NCBI GenBank assembly: GCA_019419645.1
Contig: DXZN01000031.1
Location: 1-22,341, forward strand
DNA from: Collinsella sp.
Lineage (GTDB): Bacteria; Actinomycetota; Coriobacteriia; Coriobacteriales; Coriobacteriaceae
Reading direction: 5' to 3'
Length of the DNA: 22,341 nt
Shown here: positions 14,910 through 22,341 of the stretch, in pieces
Position numbering within the stretch: the first letter of the stretch is position 1
How the letters are laid out: each line of letters starts with the position of its first letter
Notes under the pieces: generated by a model
What the model saw: only the letters and a program-made list of their open reading frames with translations
Database searches by the model: none
Told to the model about the DNA's origin: nothing
Position numbers and translations under genes: made by a program

Positions 14910-15473
14910 ATGGTTCCATCGCAGCATTCCGTGCTAAAGGGTGCGTTTGAGTGGATCGCGGTCGTCGCGATCGCACTGGTCGCCACCTTCCTGATTCGCT
15001 CGTTTGTGGTCGAGCCCTTTGTGGTGCCCACCGGCTCCATGGAGTCCACGATCGAGATCGGCGACCAGATCCTGGCGCAAAAGGTGAGCCTCGAGCTCGG
15101 CCAGCCCGTCAACCAAGGCGATATCGTGGTGTTCCATAACCCCGATGGCACCTCCGAGCACGATGTTCTCGTCAAGCGTGTTATTGCCACGGCCGGCCAG
15201 ACGGTCGACCTTCAGGACGGCAAGGTGGTCGTTGACGGCCAAGCGCTCGACGAGGGCTATACGACCGGCATGAGCTGGCCGCTTTCGGTCCAAGCTCCCG
15301 GCGCTCAGGTAAGCTATCCCTACACCGTTCCCGACGGGTGCGTGTGGGTGATGGGCGACAACCGCGAAAATTCTGCCGACTCGCGCTACTTTGGTCCCGT
15401 CGATCGCTCTGACTTGATCGCCGTGGCGCTTGTGCGCTACTGGCCGCTCAACCGCATCGGCACTATCGACTAA
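14910..15473 (+). CDS. lepB: Signal peptidase I
   Basis: A 187-residue type I signal peptidase of the single-anchor Gram-positive type, which removes signal peptides from exported proteins outside the membrane. One membrane segment at about 12-30 is followed by the nucleophile S43 in VPTGSMESTI and the general base K89 in DVLVKRVIATAG. The late motif VMGDNRENSADSRYFGPV is intact. The ATG at 14910, 2 bases after the trmD stop and behind GGAG in the trmD end, is preferred to an upstream in-frame ATG at 14772 that lies wholly within trmD. Confidence 0.95.
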   Translation: MVPSQHSVLKGAFEWIAVVAIALVATFLIRSFVVEPFVVPTGSMESTIEIGDQILAQKVSLELGQPVNQGDIVVFHNPDGTSEHDVLVKRVIATAGQTVDLQDGKVVVDGQALDEGYTTGMSWPLSVQAPGAQVSYPYTVPDGCVWVMGDNRENSADSRYFGPVDRSDLIAVALVRYWPLNRIGTID

Positions 15474-15486
15474 AAACCGCTATAGT
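15457..15486 (+). promoter_or_regulatory. Candidate promoter of glyQ
   Basis: TATAGT at 15481-15486 matches 5 of 6 of a -10 box. The best upstream partner is TCGGCA at 15457-15462 with an 18-base spacer, inside the end of lepB. Transcription would start near 15493. The -35 is weak and no terminator precedes it, so read-through from lepB is also possible. There is no room for a glycine T-box leader. Confidence 0.4.
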
Positions 15487-15532
15487 ACAGAACCTAACCG
15501 TGTAATCGTTTCGACGAGGGGATATTAGAGGC

Positions 15533-16444
15533 ATGAACGCTTCATCGCTTTCCTTCCAAGACATCATCCTGCGCCTCCAGCAGTACTGGGGCGAGCAGGG
15601 CTGCGTCATTATGCAGCCCTATGACTCCGAGGTCGGTGCCGGTACCTTCCACACCGCGACCACGTTGCGCTCGCTCGGTCCTGCCGAGTGGCGCACCTGC
15701 TACGCTCAGCCCTGCCGCCGTCCCGCCGACGGCCGCTACGGCGAGAATCCCAACCGCATGCAGCACTACTATCAGTTCCAGGTGCTCATCAAGCCGTCGC
15801 CGGTCAACGCCCAGGAGCTCTACCTGGGGTCTCTTGCCGCTATCGGCCTGGACCCCAACGACCATGACGTCCGTTTTGTCGAGGACGACTGGGAGAGCCC
15901 GACGCTGGGCGCCTGGGGCCTTGGCTGGGAGGTCTGGCTCAACGGCATGGAGGTCACGCAGTTTACGTACTTCCAGCAGGTGGGCGGCATCGAGGTCGAC
16001 CCTGTGCCCGTCGAGATCACCTATGGCCTGGAGCGCATCGCCATGTACGCCCAGGGCGTCAACTCCGTCTACGACCTGGTGTGGAGCTACCTGCCCGACG
16101 GCACGCCGATGACCTACGGCGACGTGTTCCTGGAGAACGAGCGCGAGTTCAGCGCTTATAACTTTGAGGTCGCCAACGTCGAGATGATGCGTCAGAAGTT
16201 TGACGACTACGAGGCCGAGTGCCACTCCTGCCTTGAGCGCAAGCTGCCGCTGCCGGCATATGACTGCGTCATGAAGTGCAGCCATGCCTTCAACCTGCTC
16301 GATGCCCGCGGTGCGCTGTCCGCGGTCGAGCGTGCTAACTACATCCTGCGCGTCCGCGCCGTCGCCAAGGCGTGCTGCGAGGCCTATATGGCCGAGGTCG
16401 CCGGAATCAACGAGAATGCCGACCAGGAAGGCGAGGTGGCGTAA
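15533..16444 (+). CDS. glyQ: Glycyl-tRNA synthetase alpha subunit
   Basis: A 303-residue class II catalytic subunit of the alpha2-beta2 bacterial glycyl-tRNA synthetase. It starts LSFQDIILRLQQYWGEQGC and contains QPYDSEVGAGTFHTATTLR and YAQPCRRPADGRYGENPNRM (the class II motif 2 region), then GWEVWLNGMEVTQFTYFQQ, all near invariant in GlyQ. The start ATG has GAGGGG at about 12 bases and AGAGG very close. glyS follows after 3 bases, so both subunits are made from one transcript. Confidence 0.97.
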   Translation: MNASSLSFQDIILRLQQYWGEQGCVIMQPYDSEVGAGTFHTATTLRSLGPAEWRTCYAQPCRRPADGRYGENPNRMQHYYQFQVLIKPSPVNAQELYLGSLAAIGLDPNDHDVRFVEDDWESPTLGAWGLGWEVWLNGMEVTQFTYFQQVGGIEVDPVPVEITYGLERIAMYAQGVNSVYDLVWSYLPDGTPMTYGDVFLENEREFSAYNFEVANVEMMRQKFDDYEAECHSCLERKLPLPAYDCVMKCSHAFNLLDARGALSAVERANYILRVRAVAKACCEAYMAEVAGINENADQEGEVA

Positions 16445-16447
16445 GCC

Positions 16448-18544
16448 ATGGCAGACGCTAAGGATTTCCTGTTTGAGATCGGTACGGAGGAAATGCCCTC
16501 TGCACCGCTGAACAATGCCGTCAAGCAGCTTGGCACCATGATCGCCAAGGGTCTCGACGAGGCCGGCCTGGCCCACGGCGAGGTCCGCGTGATCTCGAGC
16601 CCGCGTCGCCTGGCTGCGCTCGTGGCCGACGTCGCCACCGCGACCGATGAGGTTCACGAGGTCAAGCGCGGTCCCGCGGCCAACATCGCCTTCGATGCCG
16701 ACGGTAACGCCACCAAGGCCGCCCAGGGCTTCGCCCGCAAGTGCGGTGTGGCTGCCGAGGATCTGGTCCGTCGCGAGGACACCGACGGCCGTGAGTACGT
16801 ATTTGCCGAGAAGAACATTCCTTCCGCCCCGGCCACCCCGATTCTGACGGCCCTGTGCGAGAAGACCATCGCCGGCCTGCAGTGGCCCAACTACCGCTCT
16901 CAGCGCTGGGGCCACGAGCACGCCACGTTCGTGCGTCCGGTCCGCTGGATCTGCTGCCTTTTGGGCGGGGATGTCGTGCCCGTGTCCTTTGCCGATGTGA
17001 CGAGTGGCAACACCACGCGCGGCCACCGCGTGCTTGGTCCCGGTGACCATGTGGTCGCCAGCCCCGCTGTTTACGAGCAGGTGCTCGAGGACGCCGGCGT
17101 GCTTTCTGCCGAGCGCCGTCGTGAGGCCATCCTTGCCGGTATCGCCGAGGTCGAGGCTGCGCGCCCCGGCTGCCACGTCGATACGCCCAAGAAGGTCTTT
17201 GAGGAGGTCATCAACCTCTGCGAGTGGCCGACGGTGCTCGTCGGTACCTTCGATGAGGAGTTCCTCAAGGTGCCGCACGAGATCATCTGCGAGTCTATGC
17301 TCACCAACCAGCGCTACTTCCCGATCTATGACGGCGAGGGCAAGCTGACGCGTGAGTTCGTGGTCGTCTCCAACAGTAAGCCCGAGAATGCCGAGCGCGT
17401 GATCGACGGCAACGAGCGTGTCGTGCGCGCCCGCCTGGACGACGCCAAGTTCTTCTACGAGGAGGATCTGAAGATCTCCCTCGACGAGTTCCGCGAGCGT
17501 CTGGCCAAGGTCGCCTTCCAGGAGAAGCTCGGCAGTGTGCTCGCCAAGTCCGAGCGTATTGAGCAGCTTGCGCTCGCTATTGCCCGTGAGGCTCACCTGG
17601 GTGCCCACCTGGCCGCCGATGCCGGCCGCGCCGCTCACCTGTGCAAGGCCGACCTGGTGTCCAACGCTGTTGTCGAGTTCACGAGCCAGCAGGGTGTGAT
17701 GGGCGGTTACTACGCCAGCGCGATGGGGGAGAACGACGAGGTCGCTCACGCTATTCGCGATCACTATCGTCCCCGCTTTGCCGGCGACGAGCTACCCGAG
17801 GGCACCGCTGGCTGCATCGTGGCTTGCGCCGACAAGCTCGATACCATTGCCGGCATCTTTGCCATCGGCGAGCCCCCGACCGGCTCTTCCGACCCGTACG
17901 CGCTGCGTCGTGCCGCCATCGGCATCATCAATATCCTGCGCGACCGTCTGCCGATCGACCCCACGTCGCTCATCGACTTTGCGCTCGAGCTCTATAGCGA
18001 GCAGGGCATTGAGTTCGACGCCGCCGAGGTCGCCCAGCAGGTTCGCGACTTCTTCCACGGCCGTTTGGTGAGCATGGCCCGCGACGAGAAGATCCCGGCC
18101 GACACCGTTGCCGCCGTTTCCGCGGTGCACATCATTGCCCCGTCGGTCTTCTTCGCCCGCTGCGCCGCCCTCGATGAGGCCCGCAAGAACGACGCCGAGA
18201 CCTTCGACAACCTTGCAACCGCCTACGCCCGCGCGGCGCACATCTCCAAGCCCGAGCTGGGCGCGGAGTACGATCGCGCCCTGATGGGCGAGGTCGAGCT
18301 TGCGCTTGCCGACGCCTCCGAGGCCGCTCAGACCGCCGTCGATGCCGCTCTCGCCGCTGAGGATTATCCTTCCGCGTTTGCCGCCCTCGCCGCCCTGCGC
18401 GCGCCCATCGACCGTTTCTTCGACGAGGTTATGGTCATGGACAAGGACGAGCAGCTCCGCGATAATCGCCTTAAGCTGCTTAACCGCTTCGAGGCCGTTT
18501 TCTCCGGCATAGCCAACATCGGTGAGCTTGCCCGCAAAAAGTAA
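16448..18544 (+). CDS. glyS: Glycyl-tRNA synthetase beta subunit
   Basis: A 698-residue tRNA-binding subunit. The N-terminus FLFEIGTEEMPS and VISSPRRLAALV are family hallmarks, followed by RGPAANIAFD, YRSQRWGHEHATFVRPVRWI, CESMLTNQRYFPIYD and VRARLDDAKFFYEEDLK. A central HD-like region (CKADLVSNAVVEFTSQQGVMGGYYA) precedes GEPPTGSSDPYALRRAAIGI and a C-terminal DALR-type anticodon-binding domain ending DEQLRDNRLKLLNRF. Length is typical. The start ATG follows GAGGTGG in the glyQ end. Confidence 0.97.
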   Translation: MADAKDFLFEIGTEEMPSAPLNNAVKQLGTMIAKGLDEAGLAHGEVRVISSPRRLAALVADVATATDEVHEVKRGPAANIAFDADGNATKAAQGFARKCGVAAEDLVRREDTDGREYVFAEKNIPSAPATPILTALCEKTIAGLQWPNYRSQRWGHEHATFVRPVRWICCLLGGDVVPVSFADVTSGNTTRGHRVLGPGDHVVASPAVYEQVLEDAGVLSAERRREAILAGIAEVEAARPGCHVDTPKKVFEEVINLCEWPTVLVGTFDEEFLKVPHEIICESMLTNQRYFPIYDGEGKLTREFVVVSNSKPENAERVIDGNERVVRARLDDAKFFYEEDLKISLDEFRERLAKVAFQEKLGSVLAKSERIEQLALAIAREAHLGAHLAADAGRAAHLCKADLVSNAVVEFTSQQGVMGGYYASAMGENDEVAHAIRDHYRPRFAGDELPEGTAGCIVACADKLDTIAGIFAIGEPPTGSSDPYALRRAAIGIINILRDRLPIDPTSLIDFALELYSEQGIEFDAAEVAQQVRDFFHGRLVSMARDEKIPADTVAAVSAVHIIAPSVFFARCAALDEARKNDAETFDNLATAYARAAHISKPELGAEYDRALMGEVELALADASEAAQTAVDAALAAEDYPSAFAALAALRAPIDRFFDEVMVMDKDEQLRDNRLKLLNRFEAVFSGIANIGELARKK

Positions 18545-18551
18545 GCTAGCC

Positions 18552-18565
18552 TGCGCATAAGCGCA
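18552..18565 (+). other. Small hairpin between glyS and the PPDK regulator gene
   Basis: TGCGC-ATAA-GCGCA forms a perfect 5-bp stem directly upstream of the AAGGAG Shine-Dalgarno of the next gene. It has no U-tract and is not a terminator. It may only shape translation of the downstream gene. Confidence 0.3.
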
Positions 18566-18578
18566 AAAGGAGCCCCGC

Positions 18579-19454
18579 ATGGATTGCCCGGTCACCGCTC
18601 GTCCCACCGTTATCGTTATCTCCGACTCGCTTGGAGATACCGCTTGTGAGGTGGTGCTTGCGGCGTCCGGGCAATTTGATGAAGGGGCTTTTCATCTCTT
18701 GCGCCTGCCCAAGGTGAACTCGGTGGAGCAGGTAAAGTCGTTTGTGGGTCCGCGCGTCGATGCGGATCATCGCGATATTGCCGTGTTCCACACTATCGTC
18801 GACCCAGCGCTTCGCGCCCGCGTGCTCGATTATCTGGGCATGCTGCACATTCGCTCGGTCGACCTGATCGGCCCGACGCTTGCCGTGCTGTCGTCGCTTA
18901 TTGGCGTGCCTCCCAAGGGCGTTGCGGGTGTGATTCACAAGACCGATGACCGCTATTTCCATCGCATCGAGGCCATGGAGTATTTCGTTGAGCACGATGA
19001 TGGGCGCGGCTGCGACGACCTTTCGGGGGCAGATATCGTGCTGCTGGGTGTATCCCGCACGTCCAAGACGCCGCTGTCGATGTATTTGGCCTATCAGGGC
19101 TACAAGGTCGCCAACGTTCCGTTGGCCCAGGGCATAGAGCCGCCCAAGTCGATTTACGAGGTCGATCCGATGCGGTTGTTCGGTCTGATTTCGACCGTCG
19201 ATGTGATTGCCGAGATTCGCGATAGCCGCCTGGGCGACGACTATGCCCGCGCCGTCGCCGGCTCCTATGCCGAGCCCGAGAGCGTGCGCGGCGAGCTCGA
19301 GGAGGCTCGTGCCCTCATAAAACGTCTGGGTTGCTTTGTGGTGCGCACCGACGGCAAGGCGATCGAGGAGAGTGCCTCCGAGATCATTGCCCACCTCGAA
19401 GAAATTCAAGAGGCAAGAGCCCGCCGTGCCGCCCGCCGCACCCAACAAAGCTAG
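18579..19454 (+). CDS. ppsR: Pyruvate, phosphate dikinase regulatory protein (kinase/phosphorylase)
   Basis: A 291-residue DUF299-family protein. Such proteins inactivate PPDK by ADP-dependent phosphorylation of a Thr next to its catalytic His, and reactivate it by Pi-dependent dephosphorylation. The nucleotide-binding motif GVSRTSKTPLS is at 157-167, preceded by IHKTDDRYFHRIEAMEYFVEHDDG and followed by GYKVANVPLAQGIEPPK, all typical. The start ATG follows AAGGAG. The target gene ppdK lies next downstream in the same direction, which favours a PPDK rather than a PEP-synthase target. It probably shares the glyQ-glyS transcript; no terminator separates them. Confidence 0.94.
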   Translation: MDCPVTARPTVIVISDSLGDTACEVVLAASGQFDEGAFHLLRLPKVNSVEQVKSFVGPRVDADHRDIAVFHTIVDPALRARVLDYLGMLHIRSVDLIGPTLAVLSSLIGVPPKGVAGVIHKTDDRYFHRIEAMEYFVEHDDGRGCDDLSGADIVLLGVSRTSKTPLSMYLAYQGYKVANVPLAQGIEPPKSIYEVDPMRLFGLISTVDVIAEIRDSRLGDDYARAVAGSYAEPESVRGELEEARALIKRLGCFVVRTDGKAIEESASEIIAHLEEIQEARARRAARRTQQS

Positions 19455-19717
19455 CTTATTGGATTAGCTTAAAAAACCTGATACTGATAAAGCGATTTAG
19501 CAAATAACTTGCATTTGACCTGCGAGTTTCTTGTAGTGGTATCTCCATAAGGTAACCACCTTTACCTACCGTTTACCGCTAGTTTTAGCACGTTTACCAA
19601 ACCTCGTATTCTCTGCTCAAGCCCGTTCAAATCCCGCCGTATAGTTCCCTCACGGCCCGCATCCGGTGGGTCGATTCGTCACCACGGTCGCGCGCGAGAG
19701 CGCATGGAAGGGGAAGT
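19455..19717 (+). promoter_or_regulatory. Leader region of ppdK
   Basis: About 263 bases, clearly AT-richer than the genes in its first half. It holds TAGCTTA twice with a 13-base period (19452 and 19465), a possible promoter TTGCAT/TGTAGT with 17-base spacing (19509-19537), an inverted repeat AGGTAA-CCACCT-TTACCT around 19550-19566, and TTTACC at 19561, 19572 and 19593. Further down, TATAGT at 19640-19645 is another possible -10. No terminator for the upstream gene is visible. No small RNA or riboswitch class is recognised. Confidence 0.45.
19561..19598 (+). repeat. Phased TTTACC repeats upstream of ppdK
   Basis: TTTACC occurs at 19561-19566, 19572-19577 and 19593-19598. The starts are 11 and 21 bases apart, close to one and two turns of DNA, so the copies face the same side of the helix. 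The last two are part of an exact 8-base repeat CGTTTACC (19570 and 19591). This fits a multi-site operator. The binding protein is unknown. Confidence 0.5.
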
Positions 19718-22341
19718 ATCGCGAGCGATTGCAAGAGGGTTTACCGTTTTGGAACCGATGCCCAGGGCACTTGTGTCACCGAGGGCGACAAGTCCATGAA
19801 CTTCGTGCTTGGCGGCAAAGGCGCAAACCTTGCCGAGATGAGCCGCATCGGCCTGCCGGTTCCCGGTGGCTTTACCATTACCTGCCAGACCTGCGTCGAG
19901 TACTCTGGCGCCGGCAACGTGTGGCCCGTGGGCGCGCTCGACGAGATCGTTGCCGCCGAGGCCGACCTCGAGGCCCGCTGCGGCAAGAAGCTCGGCGACG
20001 CCCGTGATCCGCTGCTCGTCTCGGTGCGCTCGGGTGCTCCGTTCTCCATGCCCGGCATGATGGACACGGTCCTCAACCTGGGCCTCAACGACGATTCCGT
20101 CCAGGGCCTTATCGCCCAGACGCAGAACCCGCGCTTTGCCTGGGACAGCTATCGTCGCTTTATCCAGATGTTCTCCAACGTCGTCATGGGCGTCGACGCC
20201 GACCTGTTCGAGAATGCCCTGACCCAGGCCCGCCTGGTCGCCGGCGTTCGCGTTGATTCCGAGCTTTCGGCTGAGGACCTGCAGGAGCTCGTCGAGACTT
20301 TCAAGGGCATTTTCTCCGACAACGTCGAGGCCGCCGTGTACCCCGAGCTCGAGGTCGCGGACGGCAAGCCCGTCTTCCCGCACGATCCGGAGCTTCAGCT
20401 GCGCCTTGCCATCCAGGCCGTCTTTGGTAGTTGGATGAACGAGCGCGCCTGCATCTACCGCAAGCAGCATGGCATTTCTGACGAGCTCGGCACCGCCGTC
20501 AACGTGCAGGCTATGGCCTTTGGCAACAAGGGGGAGACCTCTGCGACCGGCGTCGCTTTTACGCGCAACCCGGCCGACGGCACCAAGGAGTTCTACGGCG
20601 ACTTTCTGGTCAACGCCCAGGGCGAGGACGTCGTCGCCGGCATCCGCAACACCGAGCCCATCGCCGACCTCAAGACCACCCCGGGCCTCGAGTCCGCAGG
20701 TGAGGAGCTTGAGCGTGTCTTCCTGACGCTTGAGGATCACTACCGCGACATGTGCGACATCGAGTTCACCATCGAGCAGGGCAAGCTCTGGATGCTCCAG
20801 ACCCGCGTGGGCAAGCGTACCGCAACCGCCGCTCTGCGCATCGCTATCGAGATGGTCGAGGAAGGCCTTATCACCCGTGAGGAGGCCGTGAGCCGCATCG
20901 ACCCCGCGCAGCTCGACCAGCTCCTGCACCCGCAGTTCGACTCCTCCAAGAAGTACGAGGCGCTCGCATGCGGCCTCAACGCCAGCCCTGGTGCCGCCGT
21001 GGGCGAGGTCGTGTTCTCGAGCGACGATGCCGTCGCGCGCGCCAACGAGGGTCACAAGGTCATTTTGGTTCGCTGGGAGACCAACCCCGATGACCTGAAG
21101 GGCATGGTCGCCGCCGAGGGTATCCTGACCAGCCACGGTGGCAAGACGAGCCATGCCGCCGTTATCGCTCGCGGTATGGGTACGCCCTGCGTCTGCGGCG
21201 TTGAGCGCTTCCACATCGACGCCGCCGAAAAGGTCGTGCGCATCGAGGGTAGCGATCGTGTGCTGCACGAAGGCGATGTCATCTCCATCGACGGCACCCA
21301 GGGCATCGTCGTCGATGGCGCTGTCGATTTGGTCTCCGCCGAGCTCACCGGCGACCTGGACACCATCCTGTCCTGGGCCGACGAGATCCGTCTGGACGAG
21401 ACCTGTGGCCACGCCAACCATGTGCGCGTCAACGCCGACAATCCCGAGGACGCAGAGCTCGCGCTCGAGTTTGGCGCCGAGGCCATCGGCCTGTGCCGCA
21501 CCGAGCACATGTTTCTGGGCGATCGCAAGAACATCATCCAGAGCTTCATCCTGTCCGACGATGAGGCCGTGAAGCAGCAGGCCCTCGCCGACCTGCTCAA
21601 GGTTCAGACCGAGGACTTCCTGGCGATGTTCAAGACCATGTCCGGTCGCGATGTGGTCGTTCGCCTGCTCGATCCGCCGCTGCACGAGTTCCTGGATAAT
21701 CCGCGTGAGCTCGAGGTCGCCATCACCAAGAAGGAAGCCGCTGGCGCCAGCGAGGAAGAGCTTGCCGCCCTGCGTGCCCGCCTGCGCCGTATCGACGGCA
21801 TAGTCGAGTCGAACCCCATGCTCGGCCTGCGCGGTGTGCGCCTGTCCGTCGTCTTTAGCGATCTGCCGCTCATGCAGGTTCGCGCCGTGGCCACGGCTGC
21901 TGCTCGACTTATCAAGGAGGGCGTCGACCCGCGCCCCGAGATCATGGTTCCGCTCGTTTCCATTACGGCCGAGTACGTTCAGACTCGCGAAGTCATCGAG
22001 CGCGTGATCGCCGAGGTTTCCGCCGAGGAGGGCGTCGAGCTCAATATTCCCGTGGGCACGATGCTCGAGCTGCCGCGTGCCTGCATGGTTGCCGACGAGA
22101 TCGCGCAGCACGCCGACTTCTTCTGCTTTGGCACCAACGACCTCACGCAGACGACCTTCGGCTTCTCTCGAGACGATGCCGAGGCCAAGTTCATCCCGCT
22201 GTACATGCACAAGAAGATTCTGAAGGACAACCCCTTCGAGACCATCGACTCGGCGGTACTGGAGCTGGTGCGCATGGCCGTCGAGAAGGGTCGGGCCACC
22301 AACCCCGACATGCACTTTGGCGTGTGCGGCGAGCACGGCGG
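19718..22341 (+). CDS. ppdK: Pyruvate, phosphate dikinase, 3' end cut by window; start codon unclear
   Basis: PPDK interconverts pyruvate, ATP and Pi with PEP, AMP and PPi. The frame runs without a stop from 19589 to the window end. Conserved parts: KRVYRFGTDAQG, GGKGANLAEMSRIGLPVPGGFT, VSVRSGAPFSMPGMMDTVLN, the phosphohistidine motif GGKTSHAAVIARGMG (H479, regulatory T477, counted from 19718), GTNDLTQTTFGFSRDD and HFGVCGEHGG with catalytic C870. Only a few dozen C-terminal residues are missing. No ATG, GTG or TTG occurs in this frame between the stop TAG at 19586 and ATG 19796, although homology begins by 19742. The given start is ATC 19718 behind GGAAGGGG, chosen as best fit; ATG 19796 would cut off about 20 conserved residues. 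Its regulator gene lies directly upstream. Confidence 0.85.
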   Translation, partial: MASDCKRVYRFGTDAQGTCVTEGDKSMNFVLGGKGANLAEMSRIGLPVPGGFTITCQTCVEYSGAGNVWPVGALDEIVAAEADLEARCGKKLGDARDPLLVSVRSGAPFSMPGMMDTVLNLGLNDDSVQGLIAQTQNPRFAWDSYRRFIQMFSNVVMGVDADLFENALTQARLVAGVRVDSELSAEDLQELVETFKGIFSDNVEAAVYPELEVADGKPVFPHDPELQLRLAIQAVFGSWMNERACIYRKQHGISDELGTAVNVQAMAFGNKGETSATGVAFTRNPADGTKEFYGDFLVNAQGEDVVAGIRNTEPIADLKTTPGLESAGEELERVFLTLEDHYRDMCDIEFTIEQGKLWMLQTRVGKRTATAALRIAIEMVEEGLITREEAVSRIDPAQLDQLLHPQFDSSKKYEALACGLNASPGAAVGEVVFSSDDAVARANEGHKVILVRWETNPDDLKGMVAAEGILTSHGGKTSHAAVIARGMGTPCVCGVERFHIDAAEKVVRIEGSDRVLHEGDVISIDGTQGIVVDGAVDLVSAELTGDLDTILSWADEIRLDETCGHANHVRVNADNPEDAELALEFGAEAIGLCRTEHMFLGDRKNIIQSFILSDDEAVKQQALADLLKVQTEDFLAMFKTMSGRDVVVRLLDPPLHEFLDNPRELEVAITKKEAAGASEEELAALRARLRRIDGIVESNPMLGLRGVRLSVVFSDLPLMQVRAVATAAARLIKEGVDPRPEIMVPLVSITAEYVQTREVIERVIAEVSAEEGVELNIPVGTMLELPRACMVADEIAQHADFFCFGTNDLTQTTFGFSRDDAEAKFIPLYMHKKILKDNPFETIDSAVLELVRMAVEKGRATNPDMHFGVCGEHG

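Noticed and set aside
15474..15532. Glycine T-box riboswitch before glyQS
   Set aside because: Only 59 bases separate lepB and glyQ, far too short for a T-box leader, and no T-box sequence is present.
15542..17764. Very long minus-strand open frame opposite glyQS (also those opposite obgE-nadD, the radical SAM gene and ppdK)
   Set aside because: These are antisense shadows of GC-rich genes with biased third positions; their products resemble no family and the plus-strand genes are unmistakable.
19448..19476. Inverted repeat AAGCTA...TAGCTT followed by AAAAAA after ppsR, as a terminator
   Set aside because: A plus-strand terminator needs a T-tract after the stem; here the stem is followed by A's, and on the minus strand the T's precede it.
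19704..19799. Programmed frameshift from ATG 19704 into the ppdK frame
   Set aside because: GGGTTTA at 19737-19743 resembles a slippery heptamer, but it is not in the register that would move ribosomes from that ATG into the PPDK frame.
19666..20007. GTG-started 113-residue plus-strand ORF overlapping the ppdK start
   Set aside because: It runs in a different frame from the conserved PPDK sequence and its product (Arg-rich, out-of-frame) resembles nothing known.
1..22341. Mobile elements, CRISPR arrays, defence islands, tRNA or rRNA genes
   Set aside because: No transposase, integrase, long terminal repeat, spaced repeat array or cloverleaf was seen; gene content is housekeeping throughout.

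Overview
The window is a dense, GC-rich housekeeping stretch of a bacterial chromosome. It reads most like a member of the Coriobacteriia (Actinomycetota), probably Collinsella. That placement is inference. It rests on gene content and order, the frequent TTG starts, an alpha2-beta2 glycyl-tRNA synthetase and a PPDK/PPDK-regulator pair, not on a database search. No mobile element, CRISPR array, prophage, tRNA or rRNA is visible.

Layout. (1) 1-7340, plus strand: the end of a mreD-like gene, a PBP2-type transpeptidase (mrdA) and its SEDS glycosyltransferase partner (rodA), i.e. the lateral-wall elongation machinery. These are followed by a membrane protein with a DUF697/YcjF-like C-terminus, a radical SAM protein of the TIGR03960 type, and its usual partner, a DUF2344 (TIGR03936) protein. 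(2) 7337-8142: a promoter overlapping the DUF2344 stop codon drives rplU-rpmA (L21, L27), closed by a strong intrinsic terminator. (3) 8159-11517: obgE-nadD-yqeK-rsfS, linking ribosome assembly, NAD synthesis, Ap4A turnover and ribosome silencing, and ending in a second strong terminator. (4) 11528-12781, minus strand: dinB (DNA polymerase IV), apparently leaderless. (5) 12898-15473: promoter, then rpsP-khpA-rimM-trmD-lepB. (6) 15457-19454: candidate promoter, then glyQ-glyS and the PPDK regulatory protein gene. (7) 19455-22341: an AT-richer leader with phased TTTACC repeats, then ppdK, cut by the window end.

Most genes are packed with gaps of 0-35 bp, and several have Shine-Dalgarno sites that overlap the previous gene's stop codon, so translational coupling is likely within each unit. 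Four places look unusual. ppdK has no ATG, GTG or TTG in its frame upstream of its conserved N-terminal motif. Its leader carries helically phased repeats. The rimM start codon sits in the loop of a perfect hairpin. The rodA-to-rplU interval holds a conserved-looking but functionally obscure trio (DUF697-like, B12-type radical SAM, DUF2344). I see no convincing brand-new system; the trio and the ppdK control region are the best candidates for further work.
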